This document shows, in pieces, positions 51,752 to 60,730 of a stretch of DNA of 64,000 bases. The notes under the pieces are model-generated. The model searched no databases and was not told the origin of the DNA. It saw nothing but the letters and a program-made list of their open reading frames with translations. A program made the translations under genes and the position numbers. Numbering within the stretch: position 1 is the first letter of the stretch; the number at the start of each line of letters is the position of its first letter. Source of the stretch: an uncultured Eubacterium sp. (GTDB lineage: Bacteria; Bacillota; Clostridia; Lachnospirales; Lachnospiraceae); assembly GCA_910584645.1 (NCBI GenBank), contig CAJUAU010000003.1, positions 181,163-245,162 of the forward strand. Direction: 5' to 3'.

Positions 51752-54700
51752 TTATTTTACTTGGATCTTAAGCGATGCCTTTTTGCCGTTATAGGTCTTT
51801 ACTGTAATCACCGCAGATCCTCTCTTTTTCGCTGTCACCTTACCATCCGGAGAGACGTCTGCTATGGCCCGCTTATTCGATACATAAGTGAGTGTCTGGC
51901 TCGCCGTGCCTTTTGGCAGTCTTGCTTTTATTTTGTATTTCTTTCCAATCTTCAACACTTTATTCCGGGCATTCAGTGTAATCTTCTTCGGTTTCTTTTT
52001 CACGGATACTTTTACTACCGCCTTTTTTCCATTGGAAGCACTGACTGTGATCTTACAAGTTCCTCGTTTTTTTCCTGTAATCTTTCCATTCTTGCTCACG
52101 GACACATTACTATTGGAGGCTTTATAGGTAAGTTTCCTGTCAGAAGCATTTCTTGGATAGACAGCTGCCTCTAATTGAACCTTCTCACCGAGACCTAACG
52201 TAAGTTTATTCGCAGCAACCAGAACACTCTTAACCTCTATTGGTCTCTTTGTTTCTTCCGGTTTTCCTGTCTCGACGGGTTTATTCGTTTCGGCCGGCTT
52301 ATTCGTCGTATCCGGCTTCGCTGTCTGCTCCGGAGTTTTGGTCGCTTCCGGCTTTGCTGTCTGCTCCGGGGTTTTGGTTGCTTCCGGCTTTGCTGTCTGT
52401 TCTGGAGTCTTGGTCGTTTCTGGCTTTGCTGTCTGCTCCGGGGTTTTGGTTGCTTCCGGCTTCGCTGTCTGCTCCGGGGTTTTGGTTGCTTCCGGCTTCG
52501 CTGTCTGCTCCGGGGTTTTGGTCGTTTCCGGCTTTGCTGTCTGCTCCGGGGTTTTGGTTGCCTCTGGCTTCGCTGTCTGCTCCGGGGTTTTGGTTACTTC
52601 CGGCTTCGCTGTCTGCTCCGGGGTTTTGGTCGCCTCTGGCTTCGCCGTCTGCTCTGGGGTTTTGGTTGCTTCCGGCGTCGCCGTCTGTTCTGGAACCATT
52701 GTCTCTTCCGGAGGCATTGTTTCTTCTGGAGCTTTTGTTGCCTCTGGTTTCTGCGTCGCCTCTGGCTTCTGCGACTCCATTCCGGCAATCTTCCAGTCGT
52801 TCTCTTCTTTCAATGCGATCCTTCCGTCATCAAAAAATTCGATTGGCAGCCAGATGTAGCAAACTGGATCCGTAGGTGCCAAATCTCCACCGACACCGTC
52901 CCCCATACAGACATAGGTATCCGCTTCCTCTGTTTTCACATGGAACACATGACTAGTCTGATTCGGCATAGGTATGTCCTTGTGGTCTGTTCCGTCCCAC
53001 ATCGTGAACGTATCCTTTTTCCATACCCCCTCAAAGGAATCCGCCACCGCATATTCTTTCATACCGGAATTGACCATATAATATTTTCCATTACGTTCAA
53101 AGATACCACCTTCGGCATTGGAAAGTTCACCTGAACTGAACTGGAACGGCTGCGGTTCTCCCTCAATTCCTGTATAGTCTTCCGTCAATTTTGCCCTAAA
53201 CATACGATTCCCACTGGTAGCACTGTAATCGGTATAAATAAGCCACCCATTCCCTTCGCTCTCCTCATACAGATTAATAAATCCATTCTCATTCCCAACA
53301 CCGGAATCTGGCACTACAGTAAACGGTCCCTTTATGCTCTTACTGGTAGCAACTTTTATGCCTCCGCTCATAGTAGGCGGCATGCCTCCCACTGAGTCGG
53401 ACCACATATTGTAATATACCCACATCACATATTCTTCTCCATTGTAAAGAATTTTGGGATGCGCATATGTAACCCCATCCTCGTTCAGCATAACTCCTTC
53501 ATAGTCCCAATTATATAAATCTGTGGAACTATAAAGATGCACACCCGGATGTTCATTCATTGTTTCACGATTCAAGTCATCCACACCGAACCAGTACCAC
53601 TTTTTCTGTCCATTTTCTACAATCTCGTGAACCTCGCCTCCACAGGCATATATCTTTCTTCCATCCGTATCGTACTGCACTCTGCCTGAAAGACCTGGTA
53701 TGTTATCATAACTTCCTGGTTCGCCCGGCTCTTCCGGCTGTACCCCTTCGATGTCCCCTATTTTCCAATTGCTCAGCTCCCAGAGAGCGATCGTCCCATC
53801 ACCAAAAAACTTGATCGGAAGCCAGATATATCTGGGTTCTTTATTCAATTCAGGATTGCTCACGCTGTCACCAACGCAGACCCATAAGTCTGAATCTCCT
53901 GTTCTGATCCGGAAAGCATTACTGGTCTGGTTATGGGATGAGATATCCTTTTTAACCGAGCCATCCCACATCTTCAAGTCATACTGTGTCCACGTGCCAT
54001 CCAGGGAATCTGCCGACGCATATTTTTTCATGCCTGCATTAACGATATAATATTTTCCGTTCTGCTTAAATATACCGCCTTCGGTATTCATGAGCGGATC
54101 CCCGGAAAATTTCAATGGCTGTGTTTCACCAACCGTCGTCTTATAATCCGATGACAGTTTCGTTTTGCTGATCCCTCCAGAACCAGCAGTACCAGATGTA
54201 TCACCGCTCTGGATCAGATACGCAGTACCTGGCTCCTCTTCGTACAAATTGACAAATCCATATATCTTTTTTTCTTCTACAAAAGTAAAAGGTCCTGTGA
54301 TACTTTTGCTGGAAACAACTTTCACCGTGTTGGACACTATTATTCCGTCATTATCTCTCTTTTCCGTCGGTACCCACATCACATATTCCGTTCCATTGTA
54401 TAGCATTTTCGGATGTGCATAAATTTCATCTGCTTCATTATACATGACACCTTCATATTTCCAGTTGTACAGATCCGAAGAACTGTACAGATGAATGCCT
54501 GGATTATTATTTTGCCAGCCGGGACCAACATCCAGGTCGTCTACTCCATACCAGTAGTATTTTGTCTCACCATTCTCTTCGACCTGCTGCACCTCTCCTC
54601 CACAGGTATAAACCCTGTTTCCATCTGTGTCATACAAAATTTCGCCAGAAAGTCCGTCAATCGAATCATAAGTTTCCAAACTTCTTGTCTGCATCATGCT

Positions 54701-54811
54701 GCTTTCCTGCGATTCCGCCCGCACTGATACAACTGGCTGCAATAACAACATTGCACTCAGCGCAATTGACATTGCTTTTGCAAAAACATTACGTAAACTT
54801 TTTCTCCTCAT
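51752..54811 (-). CDS. Large secreted protein: two GH43-like propellers, 12-residue repeat, two BIG2 domains
   Basis: 1019 residues with signal peptide (AKAMSIALSAMLLLQPVVSVRA). Two homologous modules (about 50-360 and 372-690) each begin YDSIDGLSG/YDNIPGLSG and contain CGGEV...YYWYGVDDL, GIHLYSSSDLYNWKYEGV and AHPKMLYNGTEYVMWV, a pattern of GH43_24-type five-bladed propellers. The catalytic Asp region seen in active relatives reads NLYEE here, so activity is doubtful. Next are 11 copies of TPEQTAKPEATK and then two BIG2 wall-binding-type Ig folds (KLTLGLGEKVQLEA, KKRGSAVITVK). It may bind or cleave galactan-type glycans outside the cell. Promoter TTGACA-17-TATGGT at 54879-54907. Confidence 0.85.
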   Translation of the reverse strand: MRRKSLRNVFAKAMSIALSAMLLLQPVVSVRAESQESSMMQTRSLETYDSIDGLSGEILYDTDGNRVYTCGGEVQQVEENGETKYYWYGVDDLDVGPGWQNNNPGIHLYSSSDLYNWKYEGVMYNEADEIYAHPKMLYNGTEYVMWVPTEKRDNDGIIVSNTVKVVSSKSITGPFTFVEEKKIYGFVNLYEEEPGTAYLIQSGDTSGTAGSGGISKTKLSSDYKTTVGETQPLKFSGDPLMNTEGGIFKQNGKYYIVNAGMKKYASADSLDGTWTQYDLKMWDGSVKKDISSHNQTSNAFRIRTGDSDLWVCVGDSVSNPELNKEPRYIWLPIKFFGDGTIALWELSNWKIGDIEGVQPEEPGEPGSYDNIPGLSGRVQYDTDGRKIYACGGEVHEIVENGQKKWYWFGVDDLNRETMNEHPGVHLYSSTDLYNWDYEGVMLNEDGVTYAHPKILYNGEEYVMWVYYNMWSDSVGGMPPTMSGGIKVATSKSIKGPFTVVPDSGVGNENGFINLYEESEGNGWLIYTDYSATSGNRMFRAKLTEDYTGIEGEPQPFQFSSGELSNAEGGIFERNGKYYMVNSGMKEYAVADSFEGVWKKDTFTMWDGTDHKDIPMPNQTSHVFHVKTEEADTYVCMGDGVGGDLAPTDPVCYIWLPIEFFDDGRIALKEENDWKIAGMESQKPEATQKPEATKAPEETMPPEETMVPEQTATPEATKTPEQTAKPEATKTPEQTAKPEVTKTPEQTAKPEATKTPEQTAKPETTKTPEQTAKPEATKTPEQTAKPEATKTPEQTAKPETTKTPEQTAKPEATKTPEQTAKPEATKTPEQTAKPDTTNKPAETNKPVETGKPEETKRPIEVKSVLVAANKLTLGLGEKVQLEAAVYPRNASDRKLTYKASNSNVSVSKNGKITGKKRGTCKITVSASNGKKAVVKVSVKKKPKKITLNARNKVLKIGKKYKIKARLPKGTASQTLTYVSNKRAIADVSPDGKVTAKKRGSAVITVKTYNGKKASLKIQVK
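52301..52696 (-). repeat. Eleven 36-bp repeats encoding TPEQTAKPEATK
   Basis: Exactly 11 in-frame copies of a 12-codon unit with Ala/Val/Thr/Asp changes at the ninth-tenth positions and a Val at the first position of the outermost copy. It forms a stiff Pro/Thr linker between the propellers and the BIG2 domains. Such arrays change length by slippage, so copy number likely varies among strains. Confidence 0.9.
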
Positions 54812-54878
54812 ATTTCGTCAACTCCTTTCATTTTTTATTGCATTTGAGGTAATATATTAGAAAAGTCTGATAATTAAA

Positions 54879-54907
54879 ACCATATCATTTATACCATTTC
54901 CTGTCAA
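54879..54907 (-). promoter_or_regulatory. Promoter of the large propeller/BIG2 protein
   Basis: TTGACA (54902-54907) and TATGGT (54879-54884), 17-base spacing, minus strand. The downstream 5' leader is about 60 bases. Confidence 0.7.
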
Positions 54908-54958
54908 GATAAAAACAACGAAATTTTCGTTCCACTTGATTCATCTGTGTACTGTTTA

Positions 54959-55027
54959 AAAAAGAAAGCACCTTCCTTTATGAAGATTATGTCCTTCGAC
55001 TTAATTCTGTCACAAAGTGGTGCTTTT
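54959..55027 (-). terminator. Terminator of the GPH-HAD-GH3 operon
   Basis: On the minus strand AAAGCACC (plus 55019-55026 strand complement) pairs with GGTGCTTT across a long loop, followed by CTTTTTT. It lies about 70 bases after the GH3 stop. The long loop makes it less certain than a compact stem. Confidence 0.55.
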
Positions 55028-55096
55028 TAACTATAAAATTTTATTTTCCGCCATCGAGCTAACTCCGACTATCTCTACCTCTGCTGCCTGAATTCT

Positions 55097-56866
55097 TTAG
55101 ATCTTCGCATCAAACAGCCCGCAAAAACTGTCCACAGGATCCTTTCCGACAAATGCCTTTTCTCCTGTCATCAGCTTTTCCACCAGTATCTCCAGCGTAT
55201 TTTCTTTGTTATCGTAGGTATTGATATAAGTCCGCGCCTGAGGGATATCCGCCAGCATCGTTGGCTGGCCGCAGCCAACTACTACCACTGGAAGTTCAAA
55301 TACATACCAGGGAATCTCCCCGCCGCCCTTGGACATTCCGAAACTTGGTCTGCCGTTAGACACATCGCACAGGGTAATGACAAGATCCATATCTTTTGTA
55401 AAATCCGATATGGCATTTTTCCCAGCGAAATAAATATTCACATCCGGTTTTTCACCCGCGGCGATCTGCTTTCTCATTTCCTCCAGGGGACTCTCATAAA
55501 TAAATGCCTCAAATCCTTTTTCCTGTAATTTTTGCTGTAACACCTCCGCCGGATTCTTTTTGCTGCCCATCCCCATCAGTTTCATCAGCTCGCCCATGGC
55601 ACCGCCGCTGCCTTTTACATGGACGATCATAATTCTTGGATAGCGTTCCTTTGTGACCGGCAGGACATCCTTGTCTCTATATTTTACGAGGGTGATCGCC
55701 TTCTGACTGATCTGCTTCTGAATCTCCTTCGTCTGTTCCCTGCCCAGCTTCTCCTGAAGCACAGAGGGCTGAGGTACCAGTTCTTCCTTCTTTTTGCGGT
55801 GGAGCCCCAGATGCGCCTTCAATCCAAGGATCCTGGTCAACGCCTCCCGCATCCTCTCTTCCGGGATCACGCCCTCTCTATATGCCTGCAGCATCGTTGC
55901 AAAATCCTCTTCCGGATCATTGAAAAAGAGAAACATATCACACCCTGCGTTGATGGCGGCTGGCAGCATCTCCCTCCGCTTCATCCGGTTCGTCATGGCG
56001 ACCATGTGGGAAGCATCCGTCACCACCATACCATTGAAGCCAAGACGGTCCCGGAGAAGTCCTGTCATGATCTCTGGGCTCAGAGTCGCCGGCATCATTT
56101 CTTCCTCCGTAAGCCGGGGATTCAGCTCTTTCGCCACTTTTGGCATAAGAATATGCCCGCCCATGATGGCATCAAGTCCGTTGTCGATCAAGGTACGGTA
56201 CACCATACCATAGGTTTTCTCCCATTCCTCCAGATCCAGTCCGTTGACATTATTGGATACATGGGCATCCCTGAAATCCAGCCCATTTCCAGGAAAATGC
56301 TTTGCCGCACAGGCAAAGGCAGGATTCTCATGAGCCCCTTTGAGATAGGCGGTACTCATCTTAGCTACCCGCTCCGGATCGTTTCCAAAGGCCCGGTTTA
56401 TGATCTCCGTATTCTCCCAGTTATAGGCAATATCACAGACAGGGGAAAACGCCATATTGCATCCAATGGCGGAAGCCTCTTCGTTGGAAATTTTCCCCAA
56501 GTCATAGGCATACTGTTCATCACCGGTGGCGCCAATCTTGACTCCAAATCCGATATAGGTTCCGTCCGCACAGGCACCGTCCCCGCCCTGTTCCGTATTA
56601 CAGGCGATAAAGATCGGTATCTTTGCGTATTTCTGCAGGATGCGGTTCTGTTCCTGGATAGCAGCCCCTGGAGCCGGGTTATACCGGCACCCTCCCAGAT
56701 GGTATTTTTCCATCAATTCCCGGAGATAATCCTCCTCATGGGAAGATGTCAGCTGAAAAAACAGCTGTCCCACCTTTTCCTCGTCGCTCATGCCAGCGAT
56801 GGTCTCCTCCACCCAGCGGCAGTCCTCCTCGGATAAATGATAGGGCTTCGTTTTCAAATCTACCAT
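55097..56866 (-). CDS. Glycoside hydrolase family 3 (beta-N-acetylhexosaminidase-like)
   Basis: 589 residues, no signal peptide, so cytoplasmic. The (beta/alpha)8 domain shows GGCRYNPAP, ACNTEQGGDGACADGTYIG, KHFPGNGLDFRDAH (His-containing loop of NagZ-type GH3) and MVVTDASHM with the catalytic Asp nucleophile. The second alpha/beta domain is complete. NagZ-type GH3 enzymes release N-acetylglucosamine or act as phosphorylases. Encoded last in an operon with a GPH sugar symporter and a HAD hydrolase, it probably breaks down an imported oligosaccharide. Substrate unknown. ATG 56866. Confidence 0.88.
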   Translation of the reverse strand: MVDLKTKPYHLSEEDCRWVEETIAGMSDEEKVGQLFFQLTSSHEEDYLRELMEKYHLGGCRYNPAPGAAIQEQNRILQKYAKIPIFIACNTEQGGDGACADGTYIGFGVKIGATGDEQYAYDLGKISNEEASAIGCNMAFSPVCDIAYNWENTEIINRAFGNDPERVAKMSTAYLKGAHENPAFACAAKHFPGNGLDFRDAHVSNNVNGLDLEEWEKTYGMVYRTLIDNGLDAIMGGHILMPKVAKELNPRLTEEEMMPATLSPEIMTGLLRDRLGFNGMVVTDASHMVAMTNRMKRREMLPAAINAGCDMFLFFNDPEEDFATMLQAYREGVIPEERMREALTRILGLKAHLGLHRKKKEELVPQPSVLQEKLGREQTKEIQKQISQKAITLVKYRDKDVLPVTKERYPRIMIVHVKGSGGAMGELMKLMGMGSKKNPAEVLQQKLQEKGFEAFIYESPLEEMRKQIAAGEKPDVNIYFAGKNAISDFTKDMDLVITLCDVSNGRPSFGMSKGGGEIPWYVFELPVVVVGCGQPTMLADIPQARTYINTYDNKENTLEILVEKLMTGEKAFVGKDPVDSFCGLFDAKI

Positions 56867-56881
56867 TGTAGTCTCTCCTCT

Positions 56882-57724
56882 CTATTCCAGGTTCTCCCTG
56901 AATTTCTTCAGCATCAGCACCTGATAATTTCCACCATAACTTCCCTGCCCCAGCTGGGGCAGAGCAGTCTTCCGGCACTCTTCCCAGGAATCTTCCTCAT
57001 TTTTCACCAGGATCGGATAAAAAAATATCTTGTTCTTCTTCGCCGCCTCATAGTCTCCCAGGGCATCTCCGATCATCAGCGCATGGCTGCTCTCATATCC
57101 CTTTTTTAATAATTCTTTGATACAATGGGACTTGCTTCCCACATCCTGGGCCAAAAGCACATCCACATACTCCATCAGACCATACCGATTCCATTCTTCT
57201 TCCAGTGCCTGGGGATTAGCAGAGGACACCACCGCCACATCTGCCATATCCCTGGCACAGCGGAGTGCTTCCTTCACCCCCTTAAAAGGGCTTCCCAGCT
57301 CCGGCGGCAGATCATGGATCCGCTCATTTACCTTTTCTGACCAGGACAGGGCTTTTTTCAGGCAGATACTGTTTTTTTCCTGAACCGCCCCGGACAGTGC
57401 GGTGTTGGACAATTCTTTCGTCTGTTCCACCCATTGTTCCAGATCTCCGATGCCCTCAATCTTCTTATACTGAGCATCAATCTCACGCAGTGCCTTTGCC
57501 AGACCTTTAAATCGGTTGATTCCCCTGGATATCGTATATAAATTGATCTCGTTCCAGCGCTCCAGGATCGGTTCCTTCCATCTGTCCAGCCCCCACTCTT
57601 CCACCATACAGGGGCCAAAACACTGGATATGCTTTACATCCATGGAGTTCATGGCGCAGCCATCGGAATCCACACAAACCAGGAATTCTTTTTTTCTATG
57701 AAACTGCTCCCATGCTTTATCCAT
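56882..57724 (-). CDS. HAD family hydrolase
   Basis: About 280 residues. Motif I is FLVCVDSDGCAMNSMDV (DxDGC, nucleophile Asp); motif II is VAVVSSANPQAL; motif III/IV are LLAQDVGSKSHCIKELL and ALMIGDALGDYEAAKK. A helical cap of about 100 residues sits between motifs I and II. HAD proteins of this type are usually sugar or nucleotide phosphatases. Start ATG 57724 after GAGAGA; it overlaps the transporter stop by 8 bases, so the genes are coupled. It probably handles a sugar phosphate made in this pathway; the substrate is unknown. Confidence 0.85.
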   Translation of the reverse strand: MDKAWEQFHRKKEFLVCVDSDGCAMNSMDVKHIQCFGPCMVEEWGLDRWKEPILERWNEINLYTISRGINRFKGLAKALREIDAQYKKIEGIGDLEQWVEQTKELSNTALSGAVQEKNSICLKKALSWSEKVNERIHDLPPELGSPFKGVKEALRCARDMADVAVVSSANPQALEEEWNRYGLMEYVDVLLAQDVGSKSHCIKELLKKGYESSHALMIGDALGDYEAAKKNKIFFYPILVKNEEDSWEECRKTALPQLGQGSYGGNYQVLMLKKFRENLE

Positions 57725-59108
57725 TATTTTCTCTCTTTTCTGCCAGGATCTCTGCATTGGACTGAACCCGGCGCCTGCCTAAGGGATACAGAAACCACAA
57801 TACCAGCGCCAGCAAAATATACCCCACCGCTGGCACCAGACAGGACACGTTGTAGATTCCCTTAGTGACAGAAGGTTCAAACTGTGTCTGTGCAGTATAG
57901 CCAATCATCGTGAGCAAAAGCCCGGAGATACCGGAAGATGCCGCCTGTCCCAGTTTCCTGGCAAAGGAATACACAGCATAGATCGTTCCATCCGAGCGCT
58001 CCCCGCTCTGTACCTCGGTGTCATCGATCACATCAGTGATCATCGCCCAACAGATCAGGCTGAACACCGCCAGACCGATAAAGGACAACGCATATAATCC
58101 CACAAACACCCAGGCATTGGTAGTCTGAATGATAAAAGCGAAGAAAAATACAACTGCACCCAGAAGGGAGGAAAAGATTGCCAGTTCTTTTCTTCCAAAT
58201 TTCTCTGAGAGTTTAACTGTAAATGCCGCACAGATCAGCGTAACCACAACTCCTACCAGCCCTGCTGCCGACTGTGCTACCGTATTTCTAAAATAATTTG
58301 GATATACATAAGTTGTCATGGTCTGGGATGTCAGCTGCACCAGCAGCATAAATACCGTGGCAACTACGATTCCGATCAATGCTTTGTTGTGGGCCAGCCC
58401 GGAGATCAGTTTCCCAAAATTAAATTTTTCGCTCTTCTGTTCCACCTTAACCCGCTCCGTGATCAGCCAGTGGCAGAGAAAATAGCAGATCACAGCCCCG
58501 ATAGAGCATACCAGGGCAACGATCATGACTCTCTGACCAGAGAGGATCTTATTGCCTGCGGCATCCTCATAATATACAAGCACCGGGATCAATACGCCAA
58601 TGATCGTACCGGCCAGACTGGCTCCAATGGTTCTCCAGTTCGAGAGCTGCGCCCGGTCTTTCGGCTCTGCCGACACTGCCGATGCCATGGAACCATAAGG
58701 AATATTGATGCTGGTATAAAACACGCTGCCCCAAAGCAGATAGGTAAAAAACATCCAGAAGACCTTAAAGGTCATAGGCATGTTCTGAAACCAGGAAGCA
58801 TACATAAGAAATGACGAAACCGCTACCGGACCACACATCCGCAGGATCCATGGCTTAAATTTTCCGTAGACCCTCGGTTTGCTCCGGTCCACGATCTGCC
58901 CCATTGCCACGTCCGTGAAAGCGTCTACAAAACGTGCCACCATCATCATAATACCTACCAGGCCCACAGAAACTCCCATTACATCCGAATAAAATTTCAT
59001 CAATAACGTACTTGACAGGATAAATGTAAAATCGTTACCAAAATCGCCAAACATATATCCCAGTTTATCGCGAAAACCAAAAGGTTTTGCAGAGCTATTC
59101 TCTTTCAT
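57717..59108 (-). CDS. GPH family glycoside:cation symporter
   Basis: Twelve-helix transporter of the glycoside-pentoside-hexuronide family, 463 residues. Seen: GYMFGDFGNDFTFILSSTLLMKFYSDV at the start, DAFTDVAMGQIVDRSKPRVYGKFKPWI (the family's DPxxG/GxxxDxxxxRxGRxRP-like loop), repeated hydrophobic helices and YAVYSFARKLGQA. Na+ or H+ symport is expected. ATG 59108 with GGAGG 5 bases upstream. First gene of the operon with HAD and GH3 genes. The region before it has no clear promoter; CTGACA (59153-59158) could be a -35. Confidence 0.93.
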   Translation of the reverse strand: MKENSSAKPFGFRDKLGYMFGDFGNDFTFILSSTLLMKFYSDVMGVSVGLVGIMMMVARFVDAFTDVAMGQIVDRSKPRVYGKFKPWILRMCGPVAVSSFLMYASWFQNMPMTFKVFWMFFTYLLWGSVFYTSINIPYGSMASAVSAEPKDRAQLSNWRTIGASLAGTIIGVLIPVLVYYEDAAGNKILSGQRVMIVALVCSIGAVICYFLCHWLITERVKVEQKSEKFNFGKLISGLAHNKALIGIVVATVFMLLVQLTSQTMTTYVYPNYFRNTVAQSAAGLVGVVVTLICAAFTVKLSEKFGRKELAIFSSLLGAVVFFFAFIIQTTNAWVFVGLYALSFIGLAVFSLICWAMITDVIDDTEVQSGERSDGTIYAVYSFARKLGQAASSGISGLLLTMIGYTAQTQFEPSVTKGIYNVSCLVPAVGYILLALVLWFLYPLGRRRVQSNAEILAEKRENNG

Positions 59109-59126
59109 TTTTTCCTCCAATCGCAA

Positions 59127-59429
59127 CCGTTTACTGTTTCACAGCGCATATTATTGTCAGTACCATTATGTCCAGATGAAACAATTTTATGTAAATCATG
59201 CGAGGGGAAGAAAATTTATGATTTTTAAAATAACGCAAAAAGCCAGTGCAGTATACTGGCGGCAGACCGGATACTACACTGGCATCTTTAATGGCACACG
59301 AGAACAATATTTCCCGAAAAGTTGTTCAGTTCGTTATTCCCTAATTTCTGTGCAGGGTTTTTGCACAGAACGAGTTTTGTTATAACTTGCGAATAAGTCC
59401 GTCATGACTTATTTGCCCTGGATTGATGT
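59127..59429. other. Gap with rpn relic and hairpin
   Basis: No gene. It holds a hairpin TTCTGTGCA/TGCACAGAA (59346-59370) and, at its right end, a fragment homologous to the middle of the neighbouring Rpn gene (59416-59439, extending weakly to about 59385). A 31-base palindromic piece containing AATAAGT/ACTTATT splits that relic. The rest shows nothing recognisable. Confidence 0.55.
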
Positions 59430-59840
59430 TCAGCTGGAGAACCATTCAGTTTCACTAGCTTCCTGTATGGTTTCCACCGATTCCCCGGTCAGCTTACTGA
59501 TCTCTTCCGGTGACAGGCCTCTCGCCATCATACTGGCCAGCAGTCTGCTTCGCCCCCAGACAGCCCCTTCTTCCCTGCCCTCTTCCCTCACCGTCGCTAT
59601 ATGCAGTTCTTCGTCATATTCAAATATGCTCATCTGAATCACCTCCGCCCGGTTGGCTCTTAAGAATTTCTCCAGAATTCCTTCCTCGATGCATTCTGAC
59701 ACTGCCCTCTCTACCGCTTCTTGGAAATCCATCTCCCGGCTGTAACCCCGGACTCTTTCCACGTACTTCATGTAGTCGTGCAGGGAATGGCATTTCTCAA
59801 GAAGTTCTTTGTTATACCCTGGATTGATGTTCAGCTGGAG
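59416..59840. repeat. 24-bp direct repeat, relic copy and in-gene copy
   Basis: Identical 24-base copies at 59416-59439 (beyond the Rpn stop) and 59817-59840 (inside the gene, encoding LQLNINPG), 401 bases apart. Beyond the first copy TATAACAAA resumes after the inserted palindrome, matching the in-gene TATAACAAA. This suggests a former second rpn copy removed by recombination. Confidence 0.75.
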
Positions 59841-60329
59841 TACTGTCAGCTCCAGACCGGCTTCTTCCGTCTGCCGGTAAAAGGATTCCGACAGACGCAG
59901 GATCTTCCTCTCCGGCTGTTCCTCCGTTCCATTGTAAAATACTACAAAACATGGCGCCGGAATCTGGATTCTCTTTCCTGAATACAGATCTCTTTTTTCT
60001 TTCTGGATCATCTTTTCATAGAGCTTCGCTATGTAAAACAGGTCACGCAGCGGCATGTTCGGATTTACCGTAGACTGGTGCTCGTACAGGTTCAGCCGCA
60101 GATCCACCACACAGGATACGTCGTTTTTCATTGACATATAGACGGCATTTTCCAGTCCCGCTGCTTCCAGCTCTTCCGGGTCTGTATACTGCGTGTCGTT
60201 TACTGCGTTGTACAGTTCCAGAAGTTCTGACTTGTCCCGGTACAGCATCCGGAATACAGTGTCTTTGTAGTTTCTTTGTGCTGGCGTTCCCGGAATCGGA
60301 TCTGCCGGTATTTCTTCTCTTTTTTTCAT
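59430..60329 (-). CDS. Rpn family recombination-promoting nuclease / PD-(D/E)XK transposase-like protein
   Basis: 299 residues. RNYKDTVFRMLYRDKSELLELYNAV and the PD-(D/E)XK-type core around MSMKNDVSCVVDLRLNLYEHQSTVNPNMPLRDLFYIA (Asp and Glu-His-Gln) match the Rpn/PDDEXK_2 group, DNA nucleases that raise recombination. The C-terminal ~80 residues (ECIEEGILEKFL ... LSPEEISKLTGESVETI) resemble the helix-turn-helix tail of these proteins. Start ATG 60329. A short relic of a second copy lies right past its stop. Typically present in several copies per Lachnospiraceae genome. Confidence 0.85.
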   Translation of the reverse strand: MKKREEIPADPIPGTPAQRNYKDTVFRMLYRDKSELLELYNAVNDTQYTDPEELEAAGLENAVYMSMKNDVSCVVDLRLNLYEHQSTVNPNMPLRDLFYIAKLYEKMIQKEKRDLYSGKRIQIPAPCFVVFYNGTEEQPERKILRLSESFYRQTEEAGLELTVLQLNINPGYNKELLEKCHSLHDYMKYVERVRGYSREMDFQEAVERAVSECIEEGILEKFLRANRAEVIQMSIFEYDEELHIATVREEGREEGAVWGRSRLLASMMARGLSPEEISKLTGESVETIQEASETEWFSS

Positions 60330-60730
60330 TTACCCTCCGTCCCGCAGAGGGCTGCCTCCTCTCATTTTCAAACAACCTCCCTGCTTTTTTCTGATTTTCT
60401 GGAATCAAGCATTGACGTTCTTTGAGAATGAAAGAATTTTCAGATAATTAAAGAATGGTAATGCTTTTTATCACTATAACATACAGGTATGGTTTTGTCA
60501 ACCGGATTGTTTAGTTTTTTGTTGTGGCGTGTCTGAAAATTGCTTTCCAGCAAATATACTGCAGAGTGGGGGATGCAGATACTGGGAATAAATTTTCAGA
60601 CACTCTCTAGAGAGAACTATAGATTTACAAAAATACCACCCCCTCTGCCACGTCATGGTTTTCATGACCAGATGTACAGAAGGGATGGTTTTTCCTGCAA
60701 TGTTTATTTTTCCAGCAGAATTCTTTCCTG
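60330..60730. other. Gene-free gap with a 12-bp inverted repeat
   Basis: No gene. GTGTCTGAAAAT (60529-60540) and ATTTTCAGACAC (60592-60603) are perfect inverted 12-mers, 51 bases apart; a related TTTTCAGATAATT occurs near 60436. This could be the ends of a tiny mobile palindrome or a transcript stem. Confidence 0.5.

Noticed and set aside
52240..52875. Long plus-strand frames rich in Ser/Gly/Val or Leu/Pro/Ala opposite the propeller protein
   Set aside because: They are the antisense of the 36-bp repeat array and only stay open because of its periodicity.
55619..56836. A 405-codon plus-strand frame opposite the GH3 gene
   Set aside because: Shadow of the GH3 gene; no plausible start or domain.
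59176..59385. A 69-codon plus-strand frame next to the GPH operon
   Set aside because: No ribosome site, no homology pattern, and it spans a hairpin and the rpn relic.
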